In this document: in pieces, positions 1-9,111 of the stretch
How the letters are laid out: every line of letters starts with the position of its first letter
How positions within the stretch are numbered: the first letter of the stretch is position 1
Notes under the pieces: generated by a model
Told to the model about the DNA's origin: nothing
Databases searched by the model: none
What the model saw: only the letters and a program-made list of their open reading frames with translations
Translations under genes and position numbers: made by a program
NCBI GenBank assembly: GCA_001769535.1
Contig: MEOH01000018.1
Span: 62,001 to 126,000 of the forward strand
Direction: 5' to 3'
DNA: 64,000 nucleotides
Origin: Bacteroidetes bacterium GWF2_38_335
Lineage (GTDB): Bacteria > Bacteroidota > Bacteroidia > Bacteroidales > GWF2-38-335

Positions 1-985
1 TTATTTCCTGAAAATTAATTAAGCCACCAACTATTTCTTTTGTTGATGGTAAATAGTAATACTTTGGAGAATAGTTATTACAAATAAGGTTTGATAAATC
101 AGCTTTAACCTTATCATATTCCTTTTTTTTATCAGGAATTTCTTGTTGAGATTTAAGCTTTTTTATACTACTAATTAATGTCAAAATTAAACCATTTGAA
201 TTAGGTATTATTTTTACTATTAAGACAACTTTTGTTTTACCAGCATGAGCGAGATCACATGATGGAGTTAAAACTACAAAATGTTCTTCTGAGCCATTCT
301 TTAATAATATATCACCTGTACTTAATTTATCAAGAACTGGGGGAATTGAATAAAATTCAGCTTGGTGGAATTGTTCATACTCACCTGTTGACTCGTCAAA
401 CCCCAAATACTGTAATATATATTCAGAAACATGTCTTAGTAACATTTTCTCATTTTTGTCTTTTGTGACATCAAACCAATTTCCTAAAGAAGTTGAAATG
501 TGTCTCCAAAATATTTTATCAAGCACATTTTCGATATGGCCTCTTTTACCTAATATTTCAACAATTCCGGTATTATTAATGTTTTTAATTTCATTTAAAA
601 TATCAACAAAGTTCTTATTTCCTTTGTTATATGTGTTAAAAAAAACTCCTCTCCTATCCTCAAATTTGGGATCTAGAAGAGTAGTATTTTTTGAGTAAAC
701 AAAAATTGGGATTCTGTATTTATCAAGAATTAAACCCACTAACTCATTTCCTTTTCCTTCATCAGCAGTTCTTTCTTGATTAAGCTTTAAATCAACAATA
801 GCAGAATGAAAAGAAATCTCAGAGTTTAATAATTTTCCTGCATCCTCAACAGTTCTCGCACGATGATCCGTCACTCTTACCTTATTTGAATTATTGGTTT
901 TGTTGAAAGATTCAATACTAGTTAAATGAATATCTTTATAATCAGAATCACTATCTTCCAATATCAAAATGTTAATTTGTTCCAT
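1..985 (-). CDS. Receiver-domain (response-regulator-like) protein, 3' end outside window
   Basis: The frame starts with ATG at 985 and runs off the left edge with about 328 codons visible. Residues 1-125 read as a receiver domain: the first strand ends in an acidic pair (ILILEDSD, E10/D11), the phospho-acceptor candidate is D65 in AIVDLKL, the switch residue would be S98 in IPIFVYS and the conserved Lys would be K121. The rest (about 140-328) is not a DNA-binding output I recognise; it contains GDILL and FVVLTPSCDLA near residues 224-246. The start overlaps the end of the upstream histidine-kinase-like gene by 14 bp, so the two are probably translationally coupled and form a kinase/regulator pair. 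Receiver identity rests on motif order and the neighbour; the output function is unknown. Confidence 0.72.
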   Translation of the reverse strand, partial: MEQINILILEDSDSDYKDIHLTSIESFNKTNNSNKVRVTDHRARTVEDAGKLLNSEISFHSAIVDLKLNQERTADEGKGNELVGLILDKYRIPIFVYSKNTTLLDPKFEDRRGVFFNTYNKGNKNFVDILNEIKNINNTGIVEILGKRGHIENVLDKIFWRHISTSLGNWFDVTKDKNEKMLLRHVSEYILQYLGFDESTGEYEQFHQAEFYSIPPVLDKLSTGDILLKNGSEEHFVVLTPSCDLAHAGKTKVVLIVKIIPNSNGLILTLISSIKKLKSQQEIPDKKKEYDKVKADLSNLICNNYSPKYYYLPSTKEIVGGLINFQEI

Positions 986-3689
986 TGTTTATTTTTTTTG
1001 ATTCAATAATAAAATGTACTCCTACTTCTGCTTCTTCTGCTTTCAAAAGGCAATTATTGCGGTCCATTGCTTCCCCTGCTATAGCAAGGCCAAGACCAGT
1101 TCCATCCGTCTTTGTCGTAAATCCAGGTTCAAAAATTAATTTGTCCTCAATAAATTTGACATCTATTCCTAAACCATTATCGTAATAATCTAAAATGAAA
1201 CATCCGTCAACCATTTTAACATCAATTTTGATTGTTTTATTGGTCTGTTTAGATTCCTTTAACCAATAGATACTATTTTCAACCAAATTTGTGATTGTAA
1301 TATAAAAATCACTTTGCCAGCCAATAAATTTTATGTCTAAGTGACAATTAACTTCAAATCGAATGCCATATCGAATTAATTCACTTTCAAATACCAACCT
1401 AACTGTTTCAATAGCCTCGAAAATGCAAAATTCTTTTTTATTATCACGTCTTTTTGCAGCAAGAGGATCAATTTTTTCAAATAAATCAACCAGAATTTCT
1501 GACTGGAATTGAATGTCTTCAATCTTTTTTATTATAGACTCAAATAGTACTTGCTCAAATTTACTTTTAAGAGATTGGCTTTCAGCTTTAAGAAGAGGTA
1601 TATGATTTGTATAATACATAAATGGTTTACGCCCTTCGTGTAAAATGATATTTATTATTTTGCCCAATGTTACCTGACCCTGATATTCTGCTATTTTTTT
1701 CTTTAATTCCTCTGCAATTGCATTATTTTGAAGTTCTTTTTGTTCAATTAAATTTGCAACTTTATTCTTTACATCTTCAGCAAGGCTAACTTTATTAAAT
1801 TCTTCATTAATTTCAGATTTTAAATCTGATAAATTGAATAATTTCTCAACTAATTGATCTGTTTTATCATGAGATCTTCCTTTCCCGGTCTTCGATCGAA
1901 ATGCAAACCTTTTTTCTTCAAGTCGATTTAAACAAATAGTTGCAATCTTTAATAATCCATAAAAAGCAGCATTTTCTTTTAGCCCATCTCTAGCACTTTT
2001 CTCATCTAATTTTGATAGTTCTTCTGATTGTATTCCAATATATCCAATAACTTGATTACTCCCAATCCTGAAAGACGGATTTTGAACCCTAATTTTATCA
2101 AGTAATAGCCAATCGTATCCTGGATCACCATAGGGTCTTATTCTAAAACCATTTCTATAAATACCAATTCCACAAAGTTGATTTAGTAAATTTCTAACTT
2201 CATTCCTGCCTAATTTTTTATTTGTTTCAGGATCAGAAAGCCCCCTGTCTATTAATCCTTGTATTGCCTCTGGTTCACGATCAAATACCTTAAAATCTAT
2301 AAATACTTCACCACAAAAAGATTCGTTTTCTTTTAAAATAATTTGAAATTCATAATATTCAGGAATAATTCCCCTTACTGAATTATTTTCAAATTTTAAT
2401 CTCGCAATACCAGTATTGGTAATATTTCCAGATATCCTATAATCAAACAAATCTGGTAATGGAAATGGCTTAATATCAATTGTAGTATTTTCATAACCAA
2501 TAACCGGGAAATTTTTAAAAACAAGATTAATATCAAATTTGTCAGTTATAAAAAATTCACCAAAAGGAACTTTTAGTTTTTTTAATTCAAGTATTAAACT
2601 TTCAATTTCTGCCTTTGACCAAGACTTGAGTAACTCTTTATCCCCCGTTATTTCCAATATTGTTTTTGATGACTCACTTGTAGAGAAGGTTTCAATTAAT
2701 ACTGGTACATCATCTAAATAGTCATTGTTTTCAAATTCATTCCAATCAATATACAATGTTGTATTTTCTTTATCTTTTGAACAGGTTTCAAGCAATAATT
2801 CATTTCCTAATATTGATGAAGCATATCTTCCAATTCCCTTTCTTCCCTGCATTGTTCTTCCTTTGGGACTATATTTTCTTTTAAGTTTGTCATCAGTCGA
2901 TGGAACCATCCATTTATTAACTACTGTTTCATAATCCATTCCATGACCGTTATCACCAATGATAATTCTTAATTTATCTGGTTGTTTTTCGTTGTTGGAC
3001 TGGCTTGTGCTATTATTAATAGTCGTAAACAGAATATCTACCCTGTCTGCATCTGCATCATATGAGTTTTTTACTAGTTCGACAATTGCGGCATAATTAT
3101 CTTTGATTAAATCCCTTCCAATAGTCAATAAATGCCTGCCTGCAGGGCGAATTTTAAAAGTACCATCTTTTAATTTATTACTTTTATTTATGCTCAAAGT
3201 AAATGGACCGGGTACACTTTCAATAATTGGTGAACTGATATCATTAAACAAATCTGACGGTGGTTTAATTAATTGATTGGTATTTTCTTTTGTCAAAAAA
3301 CATTTATTAAGGAATAATACAGCATCAGCTTCATCTAGTAAAAATGCATTATAATTTTCATTATCGATTTTTGATAATATAAACAAATAATTTATTAGTA
3401 ATTGTTTATTTAGTTGTGTAATTCTATACTCATTTCTAGTACCTTTACCATAATAAATAAATCTACTTCTTGATATTGTTTTATCAGGCCAGTTAATAGT
3501 TACAAATCTTTCAAGATTTTCACCTTTTTTACCTGGTTTATCGAAAAGTATTTGTACAGAATTTTTTGGAATATAAATGCCTCCCTGATGCCCACCTGTT
3601 TCACCGGAATCATTGGCCGAAATAAATTTACAGAATGTTACTTTACTTTTATTTACGGAGTCTATAGCTAATTTTACGGAGTCACTCAT
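972..3689 (-). CDS. EcoRII-N-like DNA-binding domain fused to two GHKL ATPase modules (MORC/Hsp90-like plus histidine-kinase-like)
   Basis: I place the start at ATG 3689, one base after the dcm stop (905 aa); an ATG 39 bp upstream would overlap dcm. Residues about 20-130 carry ANDSGETGGHQGGIYIPK, typical of the N-terminal B3-like effector-binding domain of EcoRII endonuclease. A first GHKL ATPase follows: N-box ELVKNSYDADA (about 204-214), DNGHGM (246-251), GRKGIGRYA (282-290), resembling Hsp90/MutL/MORC ATPases. A coiled, charged linker leads to a histidine-kinase-like end: candidate H-box LHEGRKP (H about 684), N-box NLVENS (about 801-806), DNGLGID (about 837) and GTGLGLAIAGEAM (about 863). 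It sits between a DNA methyltransferase and a receiver protein. I infer that it senses a DNA state and signals; whether it is a kinase or a DNA-remodelling ATPase cannot be decided here. Confidence 0.85.
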   Translation of the reverse strand: MSDSVKLAIDSVNKSKVTFCKFISANDSGETGGHQGGIYIPKNSVQILFDKPGKKGENLERFVTINWPDKTISRSRFIYYGKGTRNEYRITQLNKQLLINYLFILSKIDNENYNAFLLDEADAVLFLNKCFLTKENTNQLIKPPSDLFNDISSPIIESVPGPFTLSINKSNKLKDGTFKIRPAGRHLLTIGRDLIKDNYAAIVELVKNSYDADADRVDILFTTINNSTSQSNNEKQPDKLRIIIGDNGHGMDYETVVNKWMVPSTDDKLKRKYSPKGRTMQGRKGIGRYASSILGNELLLETCSKDKENTTLYIDWNEFENNDYLDDVPVLIETFSTSESSKTILEITGDKELLKSWSKAEIESLILELKKLKVPFGEFFITDKFDINLVFKNFPVIGYENTTIDIKPFPLPDLFDYRISGNITNTGIARLKFENNSVRGIIPEYYEFQIILKENESFCGEVFIDFKVFDREPEAIQGLIDRGLSDPETNKKLGRNEVRNLLNQLCGIGIYRNGFRIRPYGDPGYDWLLLDKIRVQNPSFRIGSNQVIGYIGIQSEELSKLDEKSARDGLKENAAFYGLLKIATICLNRLEEKRFAFRSKTGKGRSHDKTDQLVEKLFNLSDLKSEINEEFNKVSLAEDVKNKVANLIEQKELQNNAIAEELKKKIAEYQGQVTLGKIINIILHEGRKPFMYYTNHIPLLKAESQSLKSKFEQVLFESIIKKIEDIQFQSEILVDLFEKIDPLAAKRRDNKKEFCIFEAIETVRLVFESELIRYGIRFEVNCHLDIKFIGWQSDFYITITNLVENSIYWLKESKQTNKTIKIDVKMVDGCFILDYYDNGLGIDVKFIEDKLIFEPGFTTKTDGTGLGLAIAGEAMDRNNCLLKAEEAEVGVHFIIESKKINNGTN

Positions 3690-3690
3690 A

Positions 3691-4854
3691 TTAAATAATT
3701 TTAGAGATTTCTTTAGCCACCGATTCAATTAGAGGTACTATTACAGAGTTTCCAAATTGACGATACGCTTGATTATCTGATACAGGAATAAGAAAGTTGT
3801 CGGGATAACCCATTAATCTGGCACATTCACGAGGAGTAAGCCTTCTGGGATTTTGTCCATTTTGAGGTATTAATACTTCGGCACCATCTTTATAATATCT
3901 TGCACTTAAAGTTCGTGATATACTATTTATATCAGTCATTCCGAATCCAAAACCATTCCCTTTTGCTTTATGTTTTTCTGCATAGATCTGTAAGTAATTC
4001 CATAAACGATTAGAAAGAGTATATTTTGATTCCGGGGAGGTTTCTAATATATTCTTAATCTGATGACTTGCCTCTGGCAATTCAGGAAAATGAAAATTTT
4101 CTTTACCGTTAAATGCATTTTTATCAAAGCCAACTATAATGATACGTTCACGATGTTGTGGAACGAAATGTTTTCCATCTAAAATTCGAAAATGAATTGA
4201 ATAATTTAATTCATCAAGCGTATTATATATGATTTCAAATGTATGGCCTCTGTCATGAGAAATAAGGTTTTTAACATTTTCAAGCATAAAAGCTCTTGGT
4301 CTTTTTTCTTTTATTATTCTGGCAATGTCAAAAAATAATGTTCCCTGTGTTTCATCCAGAAACCCGTGATTGCGACCAAGACTGTTCTTTTTTGAAACCC
4401 CGGCAATTGAAAATGGCTGACAGGGAAATCCTGCTAAAAGAACATCATGATCAGGAATACTTTTTTCATCAATTTTTGTAATGTCTCCAAAAGGAACTTC
4501 GCCAAAATTCGCTTCATAGGTAACTTTTGCAAACTTGTTATATTCTGAAGAAAAAACGCATTTTCCGCCGGCTTTTTGATAGGCCAGCCTGATTCCGCCA
4601 ATTCCGGCAAAAAGGTCAATAAATTTAAATTTGGAATTTTTTGGTGTCGGAAAAGGAATATCCCATTTAAAGTTCAATTTTTTCTGTCTGCCAATTTCAT
4701 ATTTTGCAAGGTATTTAATTGCGGGGTCTTCAAAAAATTTTGTAACCCCGTTATCTAAATTATGCAGATAATGAGTCACGAAAGCCTGTTCGTTTTCATT
4801 GTCTGTTAACGGTTCAATATTTATCTTTTCCTTAAATTCAGAGTATTTCAACAT
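3691..4854 (-). CDS. dcm: DNA (cytosine-5-)-methyltransferase
   Basis: A full-length C5 methyltransferase of 387 aa. The motifs are in canonical order: motif I DLFAGIGG (80-87), motif [10 protein letters not shown] with catalytic C145, motif VI ENV (192-194), motif VIII QHRER (233-237), a target-recognition stretch, motif [16 protein letters not shown] and motif X FGNSV near the C terminus. It transfers methyl from SAM to C5 of cytosine in a short DNA site. The start lies 2 bp after the vsr stop and the stop 1 bp before the ATPase gene, so this is one operon. A Vsr neighbour and an EcoRII-N domain next door make a CCWGG-like target likely but not proven. Confidence 0.93.
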   Translation of the reverse strand: MLKYSEFKEKINIEPLTDNENEQAFVTHYLHNLDNGVTKFFEDPAIKYLAKYEIGRQKKLNFKWDIPFPTPKNSKFKFIDLFAGIGGIRLAYQKAGGKCVFSSEYNKFAKVTYEANFGEVPFGDITKIDEKSIPDHDVLLAGFPCQPFSIAGVSKKNSLGRNHGFLDETQGTLFFDIARIIKEKRPRAFMLENVKNLISHDRGHTFEIIYNTLDELNYSIHFRILDGKHFVPQHRERIIIVGFDKNAFNGKENFHFPELPEASHQIKNILETSPESKYTLSNRLWNYLQIYAEKHKAKGNGFGFGMTDINSISRTLSARYYKDGAEVLIPQNGQNPRRLTPRECARLMGYPDNFLIPVSDNQAYRQFGNSVIVPLIESVAKEISKII

Positions 4855-4856
4855 AA

Positions 4857-5270
4857 TTATCTGGCCCTGATTGATTGTTCAATTTTCAATACACAAATGT
4901 TAAGATTTTTTTTAATTTCATCGCCCCAAAACCTTATTACTTGCCAACCGTTTTTCAACAAAGTTTCATTTACAATCCCATCCCGAATAATATTATTTTC
5001 AATCTTTTTATGCCAAAATTCTGTATTTGTTTTTATTCTGTATTTTTGAACCTCCCAGTCTTTTCCATGAAAATATTCACTGTCGCAAAAAATTGCAATC
5101 TTTTGTTTTTTAAAAGTAAAATCAGGGTTTCCAAAAACTGTTTTATTATTTTTCCTGTATCTTAAACCTTTCGCCCATAAAGCTTTTCCAAGCAATTCTT
5201 CAATTTTTGTGCCCTTGCTTTTTATGGCTTTCATATTTTTTTGCCTCTGTTCCCTTGTCAATACATCCAT
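4857..5270 (-). CDS. vsr: Very-short-patch-repair (Vsr) endonuclease family protein
   Basis: 137 aa, the usual Vsr length. It opens with the family signature [20 protein letters not shown]-type N terminus and has the core Asp in GNPDFTF, the strand [12 protein letters not shown], and the downstream [15 protein letters not shown] and GWQVIRFW blocks. Vsr enzymes nick 5' of the T in T:G mismatches left by deamination of 5-methylcytosine. The Cys/His-rich zinc loop of E. coli Vsr is replaced by [11 protein letters not shown] here, so this is a divergent subfamily and could act as the nuclease of the system rather than, or as well as, in repair. It is the first gene of the four-gene operon. Confidence 0.88.
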   Translation of the reverse strand: MDVLTREQRQKNMKAIKSKGTKIEELLGKALWAKGLRYRKNNKTVFGNPDFTFKKQKIAIFCDSEYFHGKDWEVQKYRIKTNTEFWHKKIENNIIRDGIVNETLLKNGWQVIRFWGDEIKKNLNICVLKIEQSIRAR

Positions 5271-5374
5271 AATGTAAAGGTACTTATTTCTGTTTTGACC
5301 TGTAATAATTTTGGATTATATATCTTCTTTTTTGCAAGTGTAATATGATATATTAATGGATGTTGGTTATTTCA

Positions 5375-6244
5375 TCAACCAACTACTTTCTCACACATTT
5401 CCTTTGTAAGTCCCCTCAAAACCCCAACCCTGCCTCCCAGCCACTCCAACTCCTCCTTCTTAATACTATAATCCAGCTTATACCGCGAGTCAATATAAGC
5501 CCTCTTAAGCAAATCAAACAATCTTTTCTCCTCAGCGGTTGTCCTTGGAAAAACAGCTTTAAACCGGCTGTCAAGTTTGCAAACCATTTTATCAAGCTTG
5601 TCCAAATCATGAACCTTGGGCTTATAGTCAGTATAAACCAATAAAACAGTCATGTAATAACGCTCGGTGGCTTGATGGAGCATAAAGGCTGCCTGATTCA
5701 AAAACTTACTATCATTTATACCTCTTTGGAAATTAGTTTGAAAATCAAGATAAAACATTTCAGCATTCTCAAACCACTTCTCAAAATACATTTTCGCCTT
5801 GTCTTTACGTTGTTTTTCGTTTAGCGGTTTGGGTTGTGAAAGTTTATGTTTGCCGCTGTCGCACAGCAAAACACCCTCTTTTAGTATGTCGGTAAAAAAG
5901 TAATTGCCCTGTTCAATTTCGCTGTTCAGGTATTCAATACCATGAAAAATAATGCTGAGTGGGGTACTGTCATTCACAACAGTTTTAAGTTTCTGTTTCC
6001 ACCGTTTCTCGGCCTCTTTGGCAACGGCCTGGCTCTCGCTGTCCATCACCACCAATATATCATAATCGCTTTGGTACTCGTAGGTAATGCCATCCTCAAC
6101 ATACTTATCATTCACCTGCTCCCCCCTGGCATACGACCCGAATAAAATAACCATCTGCGCAGGCAGCTTCTCCCGTATCACCGAAATAATCCCGTTGATC
6201 TCAGTCTGGTTTTTTACCGGCAGGTATTCTATTGTGGTTTTCAC
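5375..6244 (-). CDS. Nucleotidyltransferase-HEPN fusion protein (MNT-HEPN toxin-antitoxin-like)
   Basis: 289 aa. The N-terminal half is a minimal nucleotidyltransferase: FGSYARGE at residues 35-42 followed by the acidic pair in SDYDILV (D60/D62). The C-terminal half (about 150-289) looks like a HEPN domain: NQAAFMLHQATERYYMTVL, then SRYKLDY. In canonical HEPN RNases the R is followed 4-6 residues later by His; here Tyr is seen, so RNase activity is uncertain. Separate MNT and HEPN proteins form toxin-antitoxin pairs, with the MNT AMPylating the HEPN toxin; here they are fused. It lies in the defence-like cluster, about 100 bp downstream of the vsr start and on the same strand as its neighbours. 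A short inverted repeat (GTTGGTT/AACCAAC) overlaps its 3' end. Confidence 0.8.
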   Translation of the reverse strand: MKTTIEYLPVKNQTEINGIISVIREKLPAQMVILFGSYARGEQVNDKYVEDGITYEYQSDYDILVVMDSESQAVAKEAEKRWKQKLKTVVNDSTPLSIIFHGIEYLNSEIEQGNYFFTDILKEGVLLCDSGKHKLSQPKPLNEKQRKDKAKMYFEKWFENAEMFYLDFQTNFQRGINDSKFLNQAAFMLHQATERYYMTVLLVYTDYKPKVHDLDKLDKMVCKLDSRFKAVFPRTTAEEKRLFDLLKRAYIDSRYKLDYSIKKEELEWLGGRVGVLRGLTKEMCEKVVG

Positions 6245-6562
6245 GCTGTTTTCTTTTGACGGACTAAATTAGTGTTTTTTATTGAAATTTTATGGGGTGT
6301 TGATAAAATGGGGGTAAGGAAAATTATTTGATTAATTACAGATCTCGTGTGGTACTTCCCTGTCAAACAGGTAGGCAGTTTTAACGAGTTTCAAATTTTG
6401 AATTTACAAATTGCCTTCTATTACCTCTAATTGCGTCTTTATTTGCGGAGTTCGCTTTTTATTGTATATAAATTTCAATTTTCACAAATTCATATTTCAT
6501 AGAATTGTGCTGCAATTGCCACCGCGTCAGCAATCTAACTAATACATTGTTATGTATTGTGT
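6245..6562. other. Gene-free spacer
   Basis: About 320 AT-rich bases between the 5' end of the MNT-HEPN gene and the 3' end of the SIR2-TPR gene. I see no plausible reading frame, strong hairpin or repeat that recurs in the window. It must contain the promoter of the MNT-HEPN gene. Confidence 0.6.
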
Positions 6563-8605
6563 TTAGTTATTAAAACTATCCCTTTTATATTTTTCCATTA
6601 AAGCGATAAAATCAGAATTATCTAAAAAAGTCTTCCAATCATCATCAGAAGCAACAAAAGTTGTATCAATCTCTTTTTTCTTTAAGCAATTCTCAAGAAT
6701 TTCTATTGCTTTAGATTTATTGTTTTTTTTTGCATATATACAAGCTAAATTATATGAACCACTGCCTAATTCAATGGCTTTAGTTGTTTTCTCAATACTC
6801 TGTTCAAAAAGCTCTTCATCATTTTTCAATTTTGCTAATTCAGAAATTGAAATTCCCCAGTTATTAAAAGCAGAATCAGATTTTGGATTTAATTCAGTTG
6901 CTCTTTTGTATTTCTCAAAACTCTGTTCATAAAGCCCTTCATCATTTTTCAATTTTGCTAATTCAGAAATTGAATTTCCCCAGCTATAAAAAGCAGAATC
7001 ATCTTTTGGATTTAATTCAGTTGCTCTTTTGTATTTCTCAAAACTCTGTTCATAAAGCCCTTCGTCATTTTTCAATTTTGCTAATTCATAAATTGAAATT
7101 CCCCAGTTATAAAAAGCAGAATCAGATTTTGGGTTAAATTCAGTTGCTCTTTTGTATTTTTCAAAACTCTGTCCATAAAGCCCTTCATCATTTTTCAATT
7201 TTGCTAATTCAGAAATTGAATTTCCCCAGTTATAAAAAGCAGAATCAGATTTTGGATTTAATTCAATTGCTCTTTTGAATTTCTCAAAACTCTGTTTGTA
7301 AAGCTCTTCATCATTTTTCAATTTTGCTAATTCATAAATTGAAATTCCCCAGTTATTAAAAGTAGAATCAGATTTTGAATTTAATTCAGATGCTCTTTTG
7401 TATTTCTCAGTACTCTGTTCAAAAAGCCCTTCATCATTTTTCAATTTCGCTAATTCATAAATTGAATTTCCCCATGAATTAAACAATTCAGCCATAAGCA
7501 TATTTATTTCTAACTTTTTTAAATTATTTGCCAGCTCTACAAGTGTTTCAATTTCCTCAGCTTTGAAGTCACCTTTTATTATTTTATCAATAATCCGCTT
7601 TTTTAAAATGGTAATGTCAAATTCTTGTTTTACATTTTCATTTGGGTTAATTGTGCCAACTTCGAATCGCTGAATTGCCACATCTACATCTCTTTTAACT
7701 ATTACCAACCTTTCTTTTACCCCTTTGAAATGCTCTTTGTCGTCAATATCAACAATATTTTCAAGGGTCTGCTTTAATGAAGTAAATGGTTTTTCAATAA
7801 TTATTGGTTGTGGTTGTTTTAATTCTGCATTTAATTTAAGCATAAAGGAGTCAGCATCATAGCCTTTTATTAAAAAGGCATTCATGTTAGCTTTTTCTAA
7901 TAATTCTTTACAAACAGTATCGTTTGGGCTATGGTCATAATAAGTAACCCAATATAGCCCGTTTGCAAAAGCTCCTAATTTCGTTATATGTTTAAAAATA
8001 GGGTCTTCACCACTATAACCAATAAAAATCCAGGGTCTTTGATTTTTGATACTATTTAAAATTGGAGGTACAACCTCATCAACTTTTGCCATTTCTTCAT
8101 CGGTATTTAATAACCAAAGTCCATGATGTTGTCCATGAAGGTAAACAACCGACCCTTCTTTAAAACTTGAGGTTGTTAAATCCTTTAAATTTGATAAATC
8201 ATATGTAGGGGGGAAATTGTTAAATAATGCCAAAGCACGCAACATCAGATTATCGAAATTAACAGTAATAACATAGTCAACATAACCTTCAATTAATAAT
8301 TGAGCAAGGTAAATGTGGGTCACGTTAATCTTAGCCTTATCAATATATTTATTTAACAACTCCTTTCTTTCAAAAGGAGTAAGACATGCCATTAAATTCT
8401 TGTATGTTTTTGATTTACTATCTAATAATTTAATATCAGGATTTTCTTTATATTTTTCAAGTATATCGTTTATTATCTCATCGGCCAGAGGAACACCACC
8501 AGTTCTAGAAGCACCTGCACCTAAGAAAACAATTGGTTGTGGTAATCCTTTTTCTTTAGCTTGTTTAATCAGATATGCTAATTTTTCAATACTTGAATTG
8601 TTCAT
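6563..8605 (-). CDS. SIR2-like NAD-binding protein with TPR-type repeats (candidate defence gene)
   Basis: 680 aa. Residues 24-230 carry a SIR2-like domain: FLGAGASRTGG (28-37), TVNFDN (114-119), LHG (156-158; candidate catalytic His) and IFIGYSGEDPIF (194-205). Many SIR2-domain proteins in bacterial immunity deplete NAD when an attached sensor is triggered. A linker of about 140 aa leads to six 41-residue TPR-like units (374-619), each built around WG-SI-ELAKLKNDE, and a last degenerate TPR. The units are nearly identical at DNA level, so they arose recently or are homogenised. The gene stands alone on the minus strand beside the MNT-HEPN and restriction-like genes. The role in abortive infection is inferred from domain design; no trigger is visible. 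Confidence 0.85.
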   Translation of the reverse strand: MNNSSIEKLAYLIKQAKEKGLPQPIVFLGAGASRTGGVPLADEIINDILEKYKENPDIKLLDSKSKTYKNLMACLTPFERKELLNKYIDKAKINVTHIYLAQLLIEGYVDYVITVNFDNLMLRALALFNNFPPTYDLSNLKDLTTSSFKEGSVVYLHGQHHGLWLLNTDEEMAKVDEVVPPILNSIKNQRPWIFIGYSGEDPIFKHITKLGAFANGLYWVTYYDHSPNDTVCKELLEKANMNAFLIKGYDADSFMLKLNAELKQPQPIIIEKPFTSLKQTLENIVDIDDKEHFKGVKERLVIVKRDVDVAIQRFEVGTINPNENVKQEFDITILKKRIIDKIIKGDFKAEEIETLVELANNLKKLEINMLMAELFNSWGNSIYELAKLKNDEGLFEQSTEKYKRASELNSKSDSTFNNWGISIYELAKLKNDEELYKQSFEKFKRAIELNPKSDSAFYNWGNSISELAKLKNDEGLYGQSFEKYKRATEFNPKSDSAFYNWGISIYELAKLKNDEGLYEQSFEKYKRATELNPKDDSAFYSWGNSISELAKLKNDEGLYEQSFEKYKRATELNPKSDSAFNNWGISISELAKLKNDEELFEQSIEKTTKAIELGSGSYNLACIYAKKNNKSKAIEILENCLKKKEIDTTFVASDDDWKTFLDNSDFIALMEKYKRDSFNN
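6749..7486 (-). repeat. Six in-frame 123-bp tandem repeats inside the SIR2-TPR gene
   Basis: Six units of exactly 123 bp (41 codons) encode the TPR-like array. The position after WG alternates perfectly N, I, N, I, N, I along the protein, which suggests that the array grew by duplication of two-unit (246-bp) blocks. Length changes in steps of 123 or 246 bp would keep the frame. Confidence 0.95.
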
Positions 8606-9111
8606 TTTGATAGAAATTTATTTATTGGTAAGTTTTAAGCTTGATACGTAACTTGATTCCATCATTAGTATATTTTGTTTATACATATCAATATGGGTAG
8701 ATAAGGATACTTTTCATCAGGTTTATTTTGACTTTATCATACAATGGTACAAAAAAACTACAAAAAAGTCAAATAAGTAAATATCAAGTTTGAGGCTCAT
8801 TGTCATATTCATGATTGTTATTTCATAAAAACTCTTTTCAAGAATAAGATGGACAACGGAGCAAAAAGTGTACAGATGAAAGAAAAATAATTTTGCTTTC
8901 ATCTGTATGGCATTCCACATCCCTTTCCAATCAAGGAAAGCAAAATATAGGTTATACAGCACATCACCTAAAACACTGTGTTTATTAAACATATATTTTA
9001 TATGTCTAACTTCTCACTCAGTTTCAATATCTCACTGCAATACTGTATTACAGTTCCGCCGTCTTACCTTCCCACTCAACTCTCACGCTGCCTTACCACC
9101 ACACCCCACAC
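8606..9111. other. Gene-free spacer with one hairpin
   Basis: About 500 bases upstream of the SIR2-TPR gene and downstream of the XRE gene. The only structure I find is a perfect 11-bp inverted repeat, ACAGATGAAAG / CTTTCATCTGT, at 8872-8882 and 8896-8906 with a 13-base loop and no T-tract. An 89-codon minus-strand frame here has no recognisable features and is not called. The SIR2-TPR promoter should lie near 8610-8700. Confidence 0.55.

Noticed and set aside
8723-8992. 89-codon minus-strand frame upstream of the SIR2-TPR gene
   Set aside because: Aromatic- and Met-rich composition without any family motif or good start; overlaps a hairpin region; looks like chance opening in AT-rich DNA.
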